Positions 46,405 through 55,250 of a stretch of 64,000 nt of DNA are shown in pieces. The DNA is from Stenotrophomonas maltophilia (GTDB lineage: Bacteria > Pseudomonadota > Gammaproteobacteria > Xanthomonadales > Xanthomonadaceae), in assembly GCF_002799155.1 (NCBI RefSeq), contig NZ_NERD01000002.1:682001-746000 (forward strand), written 5' to 3'. A program made the position numbers and the translations under genes. Position 1 is the first letter of the stretch. Each line of letters begins with the position of its first letter. The notes beneath the pieces were generated by a model. It did no database searches. It was not told where the DNA came from and worked only from the letters and a program-made list of their open reading frames with translations.

Positions 46405-47001
46405 TCAGGTCCCCGTCGGCCGCTGTGCCTGCGCCGGCAGCTGCCGGGCGCGTGTCCATGCCACATCCGGCAGCTTGTCGCCGTAGGTCTCCTGGACCCA
46501 TGGGTAGCTGCACAGTTCCTTGGCCAGCATGCTGGCACGCACATCGACCTGCGGCATGGTGTTCTGGCCCAGCTCGCGGAAGCCGAAGCTGCCGTGGAAG
46601 AGCAGGGCGGCATCGGCGCCATGGTCGAGGAAGACTTCGCAGGTCATCTGCGGGTAGCGCAGCTCGGCGAAGCTCTGCGCGTCGGCATAGAACGCACGGC
46701 CGACGCCACCGCCACGGCGGCGGCTGGCGACCACGATGCGGTCGATGTAGAAGAACGGGGTGTCCAGCTGCTGCTTGAACCAGGCGAAATTGCTGCTGTC
46801 GTGCTGGCTGTCGCTGCCGAAGCCGATCAGGAAGCCGGCCAGGTTGCCGTCGCGCTCGGCGACGCGGAAATACTCAGCGGTTTCATAGAACAGGCGCAGG
46901 CGGGCCGCATCCAGGGGAAGGATGGCCAGGCCAGCGTTGTTGTTCAAAGCCAGGACGGAATCGAGCTCGTGCTCGCGCACGTCGCGGATGACAATCGACA
47001 T
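46405..47001 (-). CDS. GNAT-family N-acetyltransferase upstream of minC
   Basis: A 198-residue GNAT enzyme. The core FYIDRIVVASRRRGGGVGRAFY has the acetyl-CoA loop (R-x-x-G-x-G), and FHGSFGFRELGQ is the motif-B end. A C-terminal extension of about 45 residues (SYPWVQETYGDKLPD...) is unusual for minimal GNATs. The minC start lies 2 bp after its stop, so the two are likely co-transcribed. A functional link to the Min system is unknown; similar placement is common in xanthomonads (family knowledge, moderately sure). Confidence 0.85.
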   Translation of the reverse strand: MSIVIRDVREHELDSVLALNNNAGLAILPLDAARLRLFYETAEYFRVAERDGNLAGFLIGFGSDSQHDSSNFAWFKQQLDTPFFYIDRIVVASRRRGGGVGRAFYADAQSFAELRYPQMTCEVFLDHGADAALLFHGSFGFRELGQNTMPQVDVRASMLAKELCSYPWVQETYGDKLPDVAWTRARQLPAQAQRPTGT

Positions 47002-47151
47002 TGTGACTCCGTGGGGTAACGCGGTTGGTCCATCGAGGGACCCTGCGCACGATTATTGCATGCCCGGGGTGGGCTGCGGCATGAACAGGCGACCGGGCGG
47101 GCATGACTTCCGTGGGGTGCGGTGCGCAGGCGTGCCCCGTAGAGTGCTGGC

Positions 47152-48348
47152 ATGTTGGGAGTCCTCAGCCATACCCGTGTCCTCCGCCTGGCCGGCCTGT
47201 TCACCTGGGTCATGGTCGGCCTGCCCCTGGCTTACTCGCAGTTCGAGAACCTGCACAGCCGCAATGACATGGGCGGCTGGGCGATCCTGCTGTTCGTCGC
47301 CTACCTGTCCTTCGGTACCGCCTATTACTGGCTGACCCGCATCCTGCGCAGCGACAGCCATACCAGCTGGCTGGACCGCGGCCTGCTGCTGTTGCTGACG
47401 GTCTCCGCGCTGGGGGTCAGCTTCCTCAGCGGATCGGGCCTGGGCAGCATCCTGATGATGGTGGCCGCCGGGGTCATTCCGTGGATGCTGTCGGTACGGC
47501 TGGGGGTGCTGTGGCTGCTGGTCAGCCAGCTGGCGGTGGCGCCGGTCTATTACATGCTGCTGCGCTTCCCGCTGTTTGAGGCAGTGATGCAGTCGCTGTT
47601 GTACGGCGGCTTTTCCATGTTCATCTTCGTGACCAGCCTGGTCGCGCGGCAGCAGACCGAGGCCCGCGACGAGCAGCGCCGGCTCAATTCGGAACTGCGG
47701 GCCACCCGCGCGCTGCTGGCCGAGAGCGCGCGGGTCAACGAGCGCACCCGCATTTCGCGTGAGCTGCATGACCTGCTGGGCCACCAGCTGACTGCGCTGA
47801 CCCTGAACCTGGAGGTCGCCGGCCACCTGGCCGAGGGCCAGGCGCTGGATCACGTGAAGCGCTCGCACGCGCTGGCCAAGCTGCTGCTGGGCAACGTGCG
47901 CGAAGTGGTCAGCCAGCTGCGCGAGACCGGCGCCATCGATCTGGCCGCCGCGTTGCGCCCGCTGACCGAGAACGTGCCCTCGCTGGACATCCAGCTGGAG
48001 ATCGAGGATCCACTGAACGTGGAGGACCCGCAGCGGGCCCATGTGCTGCTGCGCTGTACCCAGGAGATCATCACCAACGCGGTGCGCCACGCCGGCGCCC
48101 GCCACCTGTGGATCAAGGTGTACCGTGAAGCCCCCGACCGGGTGGTGGTGGAGGCCCGCGACGACGGCGTCGGCGCGGATATGGTCAATGTAGGCAATGG
48201 CTTGCGCGGCATGCGCGAGCGCCTGCAACAATGTGGTGGCCAGCTGCAGATCGAAACCCGTCCCGGCGAAGGCTTCCGGCTGCGGGCGACGGTGCCGGCA
48301 ACGGTGCTGGTGGCCGCCCTTACCAAGGTTCCTGAAGGAGTGCGTTGA
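47152..48348 (+). CDS. NarL-type sensor histidine kinase (DesK-like)
   Basis: A 398-residue kinase with six predicted membrane helices (residues 10-180) and no large periplasmic domain. A short coiled linker precedes the HisKA_3 dimerisation motif RISRELHDLLGHQLTALTLNLE (phospho-His in RELHDLLG), then the HATPase domain (VLLRCTQEIITNAVRHAGARHLWI, EARDDGVGADMVNVGNGLRGMRERL, RLRATVP). The multi-helix N-terminus suggests a membrane-state or intramembrane sensor, as in DesK. The 3' end overlaps the regulator gene by 4 bp. Confidence 0.93.
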   Translation: MLGVLSHTRVLRLAGLFTWVMVGLPLAYSQFENLHSRNDMGGWAILLFVAYLSFGTAYYWLTRILRSDSHTSWLDRGLLLLLTVSALGVSFLSGSGLGSILMMVAAGVIPWMLSVRLGVLWLLVSQLAVAPVYYMLLRFPLFEAVMQSLLYGGFSMFIFVTSLVARQQTEARDEQRRLNSELRATRALLAESARVNERTRISRELHDLLGHQLTALTLNLEVAGHLAEGQALDHVKRSHALAKLLLGNVREVVSQLRETGAIDLAAALRPLTENVPSLDIQLEIEDPLNVEDPQRAHVLLRCTQEIITNAVRHAGARHLWIKVYREAPDRVVVEARDDGVGADMVNVGNGLRGMRERLQQCGGQLQIETRPGEGFRLRATVPATVLVAALTKVPEGVR

Positions 48349-48989
48349 TGATTCGCGTCTGCCTGGTCGACGACCAAACCCTGGTGCGGCAGGGAATCCG
48401 CTCCCTGCTGGCGCTCGACGACGGCATCGAGGTGGTGGCCGAGGCCGGCGACGGCCGGCAGGCGGTCGAGCTGATACCGCAGGTGCGCCCCGACGTGGTG
48501 CTGATGGACATGCGCATGCCGGTGATGTCCGGCCTGGAGGCGCTGCAGCTGCTGTCGCGGCAGGAACAGCTGCCGCCGACCATCATCCTGACCACGTTCG
48601 ACGACGACCAGCTGGTGCTGGCCGGGCTCAAGGCCGGTGCCAAGGGCTACCTGCTCAAGGATGTCACCCTGGCGCAGCTGGTCGGTGCCATCCGCACCGT
48701 GGCCGATGGGGGATCGCTGGTGCAGCCGGCGGTGACCCAGCGCCTGCTGTCCGGCCTGGAGCACATGCGCAACGAGTTCGTCAGCCTGGACCGGCCGGAC
48801 CCGCTGACCGACCGCGAGACCGAGATCCTGCGGCTGATGGCCAGCGGCTTCTCCAACAAGGAGATCGCCAATTCGCTGGGCGTGGCCGAGGGCACCATCA
48901 AGAACCACGTGTCCAACATCCTCTCCAAGCTGGGCGTGCGCGACCGTACGCGCGCCGTCCTGAAGGCGTTCGAACTCCAGCTGGTCTGA
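48345..48989 (+). CDS. NarL/LuxR-type response regulator
   Basis: A 214-residue regulator. The receiver domain has D8-D9 (LVDDQ), phosphorylation site D54 (VLMDMRMPVMSG) and K near residue 104 (YLLKDV); the C-terminal LuxR-type HTH reads LTDRETEILRLMASGFSNKEIANSLGVAEGTIKNHVSNILSK in the standard GerE pattern. It pairs with the DesK-like kinase through an ATGA overlap. Target genes are unknown; the downstream SRPBCC/GyrI gene is a candidate (inference). Confidence 0.93.
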   Translation: MMIRVCLVDDQTLVRQGIRSLLALDDGIEVVAEAGDGRQAVELIPQVRPDVVLMDMRMPVMSGLEALQLLSRQEQLPPTIILTTFDDDQLVLAGLKAGAKGYLLKDVTLAQLVGAIRTVADGGSLVQPAVTQRLLSGLEHMRNEFVSLDRPDPLTDRETEILRLMASGFSNKEIANSLGVAEGTIKNHVSNILSKLGVRDRTRAVLKAFELQLV

Positions 48990-49223
48990 GGAAAATCCTT
49001 CAGGTACAACGACTTGGATGGTTGCCGAGGGTTCCCGCCAAGGTTGCCCCCTACTTGCCGGGCAGCGGTATGCGTTACCCTTCGAATTCTTTGTCCATAC
49101 AAATACGCAGCCGGCAGGGAAACCGGTGCGCCAATCCCGATAAACAATGCCTGCGAAGCCTGCTAGGATTGGCGCTTCGCTTCAATCAACCCGGCCGTGG
49201 GATCGGCCCCGGAGACTCTCTGA

Positions 49224-50297
49224 ATGACCCGTATTATCGAGTTCCTGATCGCCTTGGGGATCGTGGCTGGCCTGTTCGTCATCATTGGCGTATGTCTGCC
49301 GGGCGAGCGTCACATCACCGAAAGCATCGAGACCAACCGCAAGATGACGATCGTGTACGACACGGTCAGCAGCCTGCGCCGCTTCAAGGACTGGAACCCG
49401 CTGGTACTGCGCGATCCCGCCGTTGAACTGAAGCTGTCCGGCCCGGCCTCCGGTACCGGTGCCACCCTCGACTTCACCTCCAAGGACCTGGGCACCGGTT
49501 CCTGGAAGATCACCGAAGCCGAAGAGAACAAGCGTGTTGTGATCGCCATCGAAGACGCCACCAAGGGTCACGACAAGGTCACCACCTTCAACCTGGAGCC
49601 GACCGGCAAGGGCGGTCGCAACGTCAAGATCACCCAGGACTACTCGGTGAAGTACGGCTTCGACCTGTTCGGTCGTTACGCCGGCCTGTATGTCAGCCGC
49701 CAGATCGGCGACGACATCAAGATGGGCCTGTCGCGCATGGCCAACATGCTCGCCACCGTGCCGAACGTGGACTACCGCACGCCGGAAGCCCCGCTGACCG
49801 ACCTGGCCATCGTCGACGTGCCGGCCGAGAACCTGCTGGTCGTCAACGCCGGCAACGTGGACCGCGGTCAGGACAGCATCACCAAGTCCATCAAGGACAA
49901 CCAGGAGTGGATCAAGCGCGTGATGGAGGCCAATGGCCTTGAAGCCGCCGGTCCGTTCCGCATCATCACCACCGACTTCGGCCAGGAGAAGTACGCCTTC
50001 GACATCGCCCAGCCGGTGAAGAAGAAGGGTGCCGAGGGTGCCACCGCTGAGGAGCTGACCGTCAAGATCGATGGCGGCGCACCGGTCAAGTACGTGCACG
50101 TGGCTCCGCACCGTTCGGCGCATGCGGCCTACACCGGCCACATGGCCGGCCTGGACGTGGCCCGCAACGGCCTGCGCGCCTGGGCCGTGACCTCGGGCAA
50201 CGAAGTCATCGACCGTCCGTACGAAACCTGGAAGGACGGCATCGACAAGTCGTTCACCCCGGAAGCGACCTACGACATCTACTGGGCCGTCAAGTAA
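49224..50297 (+). CDS. SRPBCC / GyrI-like ligand-binding protein
   Basis: A 357-residue protein with an N-terminal membrane helix (IIEFLIALGIVAGLFVIIGVCLPG), a START/Bet v1-like SRPBCC domain (about residues 30-165, with ESIETNRKMTIVYDTVSSLRRFKDWNPL), and a C-terminal GyrI/AraC-ligand-like domain (about 185-357, FRIITTDFGQEKYAFDIAQP). Such fusions bind small hydrophobic ligands; no catalytic residues are seen. GGAG lies upstream of the start. The codon usage is unusually uniform and rich in AAG/GAA, as in well-expressed genes. A strong terminator follows. Confidence 0.83.
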   Translation: MTRIIEFLIALGIVAGLFVIIGVCLPGERHITESIETNRKMTIVYDTVSSLRRFKDWNPLVLRDPAVELKLSGPASGTGATLDFTSKDLGTGSWKITEAEENKRVVIAIEDATKGHDKVTTFNLEPTGKGGRNVKITQDYSVKYGFDLFGRYAGLYVSRQIGDDIKMGLSRMANMLATVPNVDYRTPEAPLTDLAIVDVPAENLLVVNAGNVDRGQDSITKSIKDNQEWIKRVMEANGLEAAGPFRIITTDFGQEKYAFDIAQPVKKKGAEGATAEELTVKIDGGAPVKYVHVAPHRSAHAAYTGHMAGLDVARNGLRAWAVTSGNEVIDRPYETWKDGIDKSFTPEATYDIYWAVK

Positions 50298-50330
50298 GCC
50301 TCGGCTGACCCATGTAGTGTTGGACGCGAA

Positions 50331-50361
50331 AACGCGCCGCTCATTGCGGCGCGTTTTTTTT
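50331..50361 (+). terminator. Rho-independent terminator
   Basis: AACGCGCCGC, loop TCATT, GCGGCGCG followed by eight T residues: a textbook terminator 34 bp after the SRPBCC/GyrI gene. Confidence 0.9.
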
Positions 50362-50401
50362 CATCTGGCGCCCGGCAAGGGGCGCTGCGCAAGGAGCCCT
50401 C

Positions 50402-50773
50402 ATGTTCAATCTCGAACGTCGCGCACGCAAGCCTTCCCTGCTGGCCTGCCTGGGTGCGCTGTTGGCCGCTGCCTCGATCGGCCTGTCTGCCTATGCGTCG
50501 CACGGTGTGGCCGATCCGCTGGCGCAGCAGCATCTGAACATGGCGGCGCTGTATGCGTTCGCGCATGGTGCAGTACTGGTGGCACTCGGGCCGCGCGCAC
50601 AAGGGGCGATCGCGCACCTGGCGCTGTATGTGCTGCTGCTGGGCGTACTGCTGTTTTCCGGCAGCCTGGCGGGCGGGGCGCTGTGGCAGTGGCCGACGCG
50701 GATGGCGCCGATCGGTGGCACCAGCATGATGGCCGGCTGGGTGCTGCTGGCGATCAATGCGTTGAGGCGGTGA
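50402..50773 (+). CDS. DUF423 (YgdD-like) inner-membrane protein
   Basis: A 123-residue protein with four membrane helices. CLGALLAAASIGLSAYASHGVAD near the N-terminus and the C-terminal GTSMMAGWVLLAINAL are the DUF423 signature (A-H-G and GG motifs). Function is unknown in all bacteria. The start is ATG 50402 with AAGGAGC 6 nt upstream. Confidence 0.92.
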   Translation: MFNLERRARKPSLLACLGALLAAASIGLSAYASHGVADPLAQQHLNMAALYAFAHGAVLVALGPRAQGAIAHLALYVLLLGVLLFSGSLAGGALWQWPTRMAPIGGTSMMAGWVLLAINALRR

Positions 50774-51146
50774 GGGTCGCAGTGCTCTCGCTCCGATCCA
50801 TGCCGATGCGATCGTGATGGTTCATGGGCGTTACTTTTCTTTTCGCGCGAAAAGAAGAGTAACCAAAAGAAACGCGCCGCCGGCCGCGAGCCGGTGCTGC
50901 GCACCGGTGTCCTGTGCTCCTCGGCCCATCGAGGGGCGGTGCGGGAACTCGCTGCGCTCAGACACCCGCACCTCTTCGCCCTCGCCAGACCTGCGGTGCT
51001 CGGCTCGCTTGAAGGCGGACCCAACAGCTGCACGCTGATCCGTTGCAGAGGCTTCGAGTGAAGCGACCCGCTTTTGTCTTTGTTCTCTTGTTCCATTCCG
51101 TGGCGGACAGCTCCAAAGAGTTTGCTTTGCAGCCGCCAAGCGGGGC
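50774..51146. repeat. Non-coding intergenic element with a 16-bp inverted repeat
   Basis: A 373-bp stretch with no convincing gene. It begins with TTACTTTTCTTTTCGC at 50831-50846 immediately followed by GCGAAAAGAAGAGTAA at 50847-50862: arms of 16 bp with one mismatch and no spacer. The following GC-rich sequence (GCGGGAACTCGCTGCGCTC near 50940 and ACCCGCTTTTGTC near 51068) has the look of a dispersed non-coding repeat found in many proteobacterial genomes. I found no second copy in this window. Confidence 0.55.
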
Positions 51147-51956
51147 TCAGCCGTTGGCCGGTCCCCAGCACCAGTGCCACGGTTCGTAGACGATCCCGTG
51201 CGGGTTATCGCGCGGGTAGCTCAGCTGGAAGCCGTGCGTGCTGGCATGGGCCCGCAGCCACGCGAAGGCGTCAGTGGCTTCGAACGATTCTTCGGCCGGG
51301 GCATCGCCCGGTGTGCCGATGTCCAGCGCATGGCCGCTGTGGTGTTCACTGAAACCTGGCGCGGCATTGACCTTCAGGATTTCCGCCACGCTCAGCCCGC
51401 GCGCCCGTTTCCGTTCGAAGATGCCCAGCTGGTAGGCATGGCTGCGGAAGCCAGAGATTGCATCCAGCGCCACGCCATCGCGCGCGGCGTGCAGGCGCAT
51501 CCGCCGCCAGCCCTGCGCGGCGCCACGGCGTAGCCAGAGCGGGCGGGCGAAGCGATCGCGGCCGGCGAAGTGCAGCAGGCACGGTTCGGGTTCCAGCGGA
51601 AGGCCGCTGTCGTCGGCATAGCGCTGGGCATCCAGGCCGAGCTGCTGCAGGTGCTGCTGCAGGCCGGCCAGTGGAAGCCATTGTTCTTCCAGCGCAGCGC
51701 CGAACGGACGTGCCGCCGCTGCATCCAGCAGCGCCAGTGCGTCCTCGACCCCGGGCTCGCGTGGCAGGCGCGGCACCATCGAATGTACGCCGTGCGGTAG
51801 CACGGCTGCCAGGTAGCGGCCATCGCGCTTGCGTCGCAGCACCCATCGCGCCTGTGACAGCAGGCGCGCGTCAAGGTTGCTGCGTGCACGCAGCAGGTCC
51901 GCGGGCCACAGTTCGATGGTCTCGGTATTGATCAGCAGGGGCGGGCGTCGTTGCAT
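51147..51956 (-). CDS. M15-family D-Ala-D-Ala carboxypeptidase-like protein
   Basis: A 269-residue zinc peptidase of the VanY/DacB-like M15B type. Motifs: ISGFRSHAYQLGIFERK (SGYRS), FSEHHSGHALDIG (SxHxxGxAxD, zinc ligands) and EPWHWCWG (ExxHW). No signal peptide is detected, unlike the exported relatives, so the cellular site is unclear. It lies 9 bp after the previous membrane-protein gene and closes a five-gene operon headed by a slipin. Confidence 0.85.
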   Translation of the reverse strand: MQRRPPLLINTETIELWPADLLRARSNLDARLLSQARWVLRRKRDGRYLAAVLPHGVHSMVPRLPREPGVEDALALLDAAAARPFGAALEEQWLPLAGLQQHLQQLGLDAQRYADDSGLPLEPEPCLLHFAGRDRFARPLWLRRGAAQGWRRMRLHAARDGVALDAISGFRSHAYQLGIFERKRARGLSVAEILKVNAAPGFSEHHSGHALDIGTPGDAPAEESFEATDAFAWLRAHASTHGFQLSYPRDNPHGIVYEPWHWCWGPANG

Positions 51957-51965
51957 CGGCGCAGC

Positions 51966-52559
51966 TTACTGCCGCAGCGCCGGCGCGGCCACCTTGCGCA
52001 GTGCGTCCAGCAGCACGTGCGGCCGGTCCAGGCTGAGCAGCAGCGTGCTGCCATCGCTGACCGGCAGGGCGAGAACGCGCGCGCGGTCGGTGACCAGGGC
52101 GAACCCCTTGCCGCCGCCCTGCAGGCGGAAGTGGCCGGAGTAGAAGCCCGGCATCGCATAGCCGTTGGTCTTGAAGCGGATGCCATAGCGGCGGTCGCGG
52201 CTGAGATCGACCACCTCGGCCTGGTCCAGCCGCAGTTGCGCGACCGGCACGCGCCGACGGTACATCGTCGAGCGCACGTCCAGCACGTCGTCGGCCAGTT
52301 CCACCCGGCGCCGGAAGAAGGCCGCGCCCAGCCCGATGCCGAGCGCGGCGATTACCACCAGGCTCCAGGCGGCGCTGCCGCCCATCCGGAACCAGGGCGG
52401 CGACAGCGTTACTTCGATCCAGGGCGCCGTCGCCGGTGCCTTGTACAGCTGCGCATACAGGCAGGCCCCGAAGGCGGCGAGCAGGGGCAGCACGATCCAC
52501 AGCACGCGCAACGGCGAACTCTCGGTTACCTCGTACTGTTTCGGGTCGCTGGCGCCCAT
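51966..52559 (-). CDS. Membrane protein with a bacterial PH-like domain
   Basis: A 197-residue protein with two membrane helices (about residues 17-40 and 65-80) and a cytoplasmic beta-rich domain (VELADDVLDVRSTMYRRRV, AEVVDLSRDRRYGIRFK, LALPVSDGSTLLLSLD) that resembles the bacterial PH domain. The start ATG 52559 follows the DUF4177 stop by 3 bp. Function is unknown; the operon context with a slipin suggests a membrane-microdomain role (inference). Confidence 0.75.
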   Translation of the reverse strand: MGASDPKQYEVTESSPLRVLWIVLPLLAAFGACLYAQLYKAPATAPWIEVTLSPPWFRMGGSAAWSLVVIAALGIGLGAAFFRRRVELADDVLDVRSTMYRRRVPVAQLRLDQAEVVDLSRDRRYGIRFKTNGYAMPGFYSGHFRLQGGGKGFALVTDRARVLALPVSDGSTLLLSLDRPHVLLDALRKVAAPALRQ

Positions 52560-52562
52560 GGT

Positions 52563-52742
52563 TCAGGCTTCCTTCTTGAACACCAGCATCGCCGGGCACA
52601 TCGGCGCCGGGATGATGACGTTCACCAGCTCCCAGCCCAGCTGGCCCTGGCGGCTGAGTTCTGTCTGCACGTCTTCTGGCTTGAGCACGCCCATCATGGA
52701 CGTCTTGACCTCGATGGTCTGGTAGCTCCAGCGCTTGCTCAT
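52563..52742 (-). CDS. DUF4177 small protein
   Basis: A 59-residue protein. The pattern [10 protein letters not shown] ... [19 protein letters not shown] matches DUF4177 (aromatic strand, then GWELV). It starts with ATG overlapping the RHH stop by 4 bases (ATGA), confirming that it is a real gene in an operon. Function is unknown. The last residues (LVFKKEA) form a final strand. Confidence 0.8.
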   Translation of the reverse strand: MSKRWSYQTIEVKTSMMGVLKPEDVQTELSRQGQLGWELVNVIIPAPMCPAMLVFKKEA

Positions 52743-52918
52743 TCCTTGTCCTCCGGCGGTGGGGTGGGTTTCGGCAGGCGTCCTGCCCTGCGCAGGGCGT
52801 CGCGCAGCACGTATTCGATCTGCGCGTTGAGGCTGCGCAGCTCGTCGTCAGCCCAGCGCTGCGCGGCGGCCAGGACCTCGGCGTTGATCCGCAGCGGGTA
52901 GGCTTTCTTCTCACTCAT
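52739..52918 (-). CDS. Arc-type ribbon-helix-helix DNA-binding protein
   Basis: A 59-residue protein. [20 protein letters not shown] is the ribbon and first helix, and [19 protein letters not shown] the second helix of an Arc/MetJ fold. Such proteins act as autorepressors. It overlaps the DUF4177 start by 4 bp and follows the slipin gene by 45 bp. The palindrome upstream of the slipin is its likely operator (inference). Confidence 0.8.
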   Translation of the reverse strand: MSEKKAYPLRINAEVLAAAQRWADDELRSLNAQIEYVLRDALRRAGRLPKPTPPPEDKE

Positions 52919-52963
52919 GCAAGCTCCTGGCGGGGCGGTGGGGCGCCCCGTTGCGAGGGTGGT

Positions 52964-53845
52964 TCAGTACAGCGAACCGGCGTTGACGATCGGCTGGGTG
53001 CCGCGGTCCGAACACAGCACGGTCAGCAGGTTGCTGACCATGTGTGCCTTGCGTTCCTCGTCCAGCTGCACCACGCCGTTCTTCTGCAGTTCGGCCAGCG
53101 CCATCTCGACCATGCCCACCGCACCGGCGACGATGCGCGTGCGTGCGGCGATCACCGCGTTGGCCTGCTGGCGCTGCAGCATCGCCTGGGCGATTTCGGC
53201 GGCGTAGGCGAGGTGGCTGATGCGCGCGTCTATCACCTGCACGCCGGCATCGGCCAGGCGCTCGGCCAGTTCGTTCTTCAGGTGCTGGGAGATCTCGCTG
53301 GCGTGGCTGCGAAGGGCCAGCTGGCCTTCCTCATGCTGGTCGTACGGATAGCTGGTGGCCATCGCGCGTAGCGCCGATTCGGACTGGATGTGCACGAAGC
53401 TCTCGTAATCATCCACGTTGTAGACCGCCTCGGAGGCATCGACCACCTGCCAGACGATCACCGCGGCGATTTCGATCGGGCTGCCATCGAGCTCGTTGAC
53501 CTTCAGCTTGCCGCTCTCGAAGTTGCGCACGCGCTGGCTGACCCGGCGCTTGGCATAGAAGGGGTTGTTCCAGCGCAGGCCGTTGTCCTTCACCGTGCCC
53601 ACGTACTTGCCGAACAGGCTCAGCACCGCCGCCTGGTTGGGCTGGATGGTGTACAGGCCGGCCAGGATGAACACGCCCAGCGCCACCAGCAGGGCGCCCA
53701 GCAGCATCAGCAGCAGGTTGGGCGAGCCGGTGCTGGCATTGGCCGCAACGCCGACCACGAACAGGGCGGCGCCGGCGAGGCCGACGAGCAGGGCGCCGGC
53801 CAGCGTGCCGAGGCCGTTGAGCGAAGACAGCGACTTCTCTTTCAT
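52964..53845 (-). CDS. SPFH/slipin (stomatin-like) membrane protein
   Basis: A 293-residue SPFH-domain protein. Two hydrophobic segments near the N-terminus (about residues 10-33 and 43-67) anchor it, then the SPFH domain follows ([46 protein letters not shown], with [19 protein letters not shown]). Slipins form oligomers in membrane microdomains and often have a peptidase partner. First gene of the five-gene operon. A perfect GATATCA/TGATATC palindrome lies 31 bp upstream of the start. Confidence 0.92.
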   Translation of the reverse strand: MKEKSLSSLNGLGTLAGALLVGLAGAALFVVGVAANASTGSPNLLLMLLGALLVALGVFILAGLYTIQPNQAAVLSLFGKYVGTVKDNGLRWNNPFYAKRRVSQRVRNFESGKLKVNELDGSPIEIAAVIVWQVVDASEAVYNVDDYESFVHIQSESALRAMATSYPYDQHEEGQLALRSHASEISQHLKNELAERLADAGVQVIDARISHLAYAAEIAQAMLQRQQANAVIAARTRIVAGAVGMVEMALAELQKNGVVQLDEERKAHMVSNLLTVLCSDRGTQPIVNAGSLY

Positions 53846-53875
53846 GGCGGTACGTCCTTGAGGGTTCGTAATGAA

Positions 53876-53892
53876 GATATCAAAGTGATATC
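53876..53892. promoter_or_regulatory. Perfect palindrome upstream of the slipin operon
   Basis: GATATCA-AAG-TGATATC: 7-bp perfect arms around a 3-bp centre, about 31 bp upstream of the slipin start and within the divergent region with purT. It is a strong operator candidate for the operon-encoded RHH protein. Confidence 0.6.
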
Positions 53893-53982
53893 AGTTTTCG
53901 ACTGCCGTTCGTCGGATGCCATGGCCAGGGTGCGCGGGCAGCTAGAATGCCCACCCGCCTTCACATTGCTGCTGGAACCGCC

Positions 53983-55170
53983 ATGGCCAAGCTTGGAACT
54001 CCGTTGTCCCCCTCTGCCACCCGCGTGCTGCTGCTGGGCTCGGGCGAACTCGGCAAGGAGGTGGCCATCGAGCTGCAGCGGCTGGGCGTGGAAGTGATCG
54101 CCGCCGACCGCTATGCCGATGCCCCGGCCATGCAGGTCGCGCACCGCTCGCACGTGATCGACATGCTCGATGCGATGGCCCTGCGTGCCCTGATCGCCCA
54201 GGAGCAGCCGCACCTGGTGGTGCCGGAGATCGAGGCCATCCACACTGAAACCCTGGTCCAGCTGGAACAGGAGCAGGGCCTGCGGGTGATCCCCACCGCG
54301 CGTGCCGCCCGCCTGACCATGGACCGCGAAGGCATCCGCCGCCTGGCCGCCGAGACCCTGGGCCTGCCGACCTCGCCGTACCGCTTCGTCGATACCGAGG
54401 CCGAGTACCGGGCCGCCGTGGCCGCCATCGGCCTGCCGTGCGTGGTCAAGCCGGTGATGTCGTCCTCGGGCAAGGGCCAAAGCACCCTGCGCAGCGAGGC
54501 GGACATCGCCCCGGCCTGGGAGTACGCGCAGACCGGTGGCCGCGCCGGTGCGGGCCGCTGCATCGTCGAAGGCTTCATCGATTTTGATTACGAGATCACC
54601 CTGCTGACCGTGCGCCATGCCGGCGGCACCTCGTTCTGCGCGCCGATCGGCCACCTGCAGAAGGACGGCGATTACCGCGAGAGCTGGCAGCCGCAGCCGA
54701 TGTCGAGCAAGGCACTGGCGCGTGCCGAAGAGATCTCGCGTGCGATCACCGATGACCTCGGCGGCTGGGGCCTGTTCGGCGTCGAGTTGTTCGTGAAGGG
54801 CGACGAGGTGTGGTTCAGCGAAGTGTCGCCGCGCCCGCACGACACCGGCCTGGTGACGCTTGTTTCGCAGGAACTGAGCGAGTTCGCGCTGCACGCGCGC
54901 GCCATCCTCGGCCTGCCGATCCCGGTGATCCGCCAGAGCGGCCCGTCGGCCTCGTGCGCGCTGTTGGCGCACGGCGAAGGCGTGCCGTACTTCAACAACG
55001 TCGCCGCCGCCCTGCAGGTGCCGGACACCGCCGTGCGCCTGTTCGGCAAGCCCAGCGTGCATGGCCATCGCCGCGTCGGCGTGACCCTGGCGCGCGCGGA
55101 AACCATCGACGAAGCCCGCGCCATCGCGCGTGACGCCGCCGACGCCATCGGCGTCGAACTGCGCCCCTGA
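53983..55170 (+). CDS. purT: Formate-dependent phosphoribosylglycinamide formyltransferase
   Basis: A 395-residue ATP-grasp enzyme that makes formyl-GAR from GAR, formate and ATP in purine synthesis. [22 protein letters not shown] is the N-terminal nucleotide-binding motif, [13 protein letters not shown] the ATP-grasp loop, and [17 protein letters not shown] the metal-binding C-terminal segment. The start MAKLGTPLS at 53983 matches other PurT starts. It is divergent from the slipin operon. Confidence 0.96.
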   Translation: MAKLGTPLSPSATRVLLLGSGELGKEVAIELQRLGVEVIAADRYADAPAMQVAHRSHVIDMLDAMALRALIAQEQPHLVVPEIEAIHTETLVQLEQEQGLRVIPTARAARLTMDREGIRRLAAETLGLPTSPYRFVDTEAEYRAAVAAIGLPCVVKPVMSSSGKGQSTLRSEADIAPAWEYAQTGGRAGAGRCIVEGFIDFDYEITLLTVRHAGGTSFCAPIGHLQKDGDYRESWQPQPMSSKALARAEEISRAITDDLGGWGLFGVELFVKGDEVWFSEVSPRPHDTGLVTLVSQELSEFALHARAILGLPIPVIRQSGPSASCALLAHGEGVPYFNNVAAALQVPDTAVRLFGKPSVHGHRRVGVTLARAETIDEARAIARDAADAIGVELRP

Positions 55171-55178
55171 AAAAGGAG

Positions 55179-55236
55179 CGACGACCAACGGTCGTCGCCT
55201 ACCGCATTCCGGTGGGTACCGACCGTTGGTCGGTAC
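55179..55236. repeat. Inverted pair of REP-like palindromes
   Basis: GCGACGACCAACGGTCGTCG (about 55179-55198) and GGTACCGACCGTTGGTCGGT (about 55215-55234) lie 17 bp apart between the purT and nuclease-fold stops. The central ACCAACGGT / ACCGTTGGT is inverted, the usual REP dimer form. Confidence 0.85.
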
Positions 55237-55250
55237 TCCCTCATCATCGG

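Noticed and set aside
50814..51139. Small open frames in the 373-bp gap before the M15 gene
   Set aside because: They lie on the repeat-like element, lack ribosome-binding sites and show basic, low-complexity translations.
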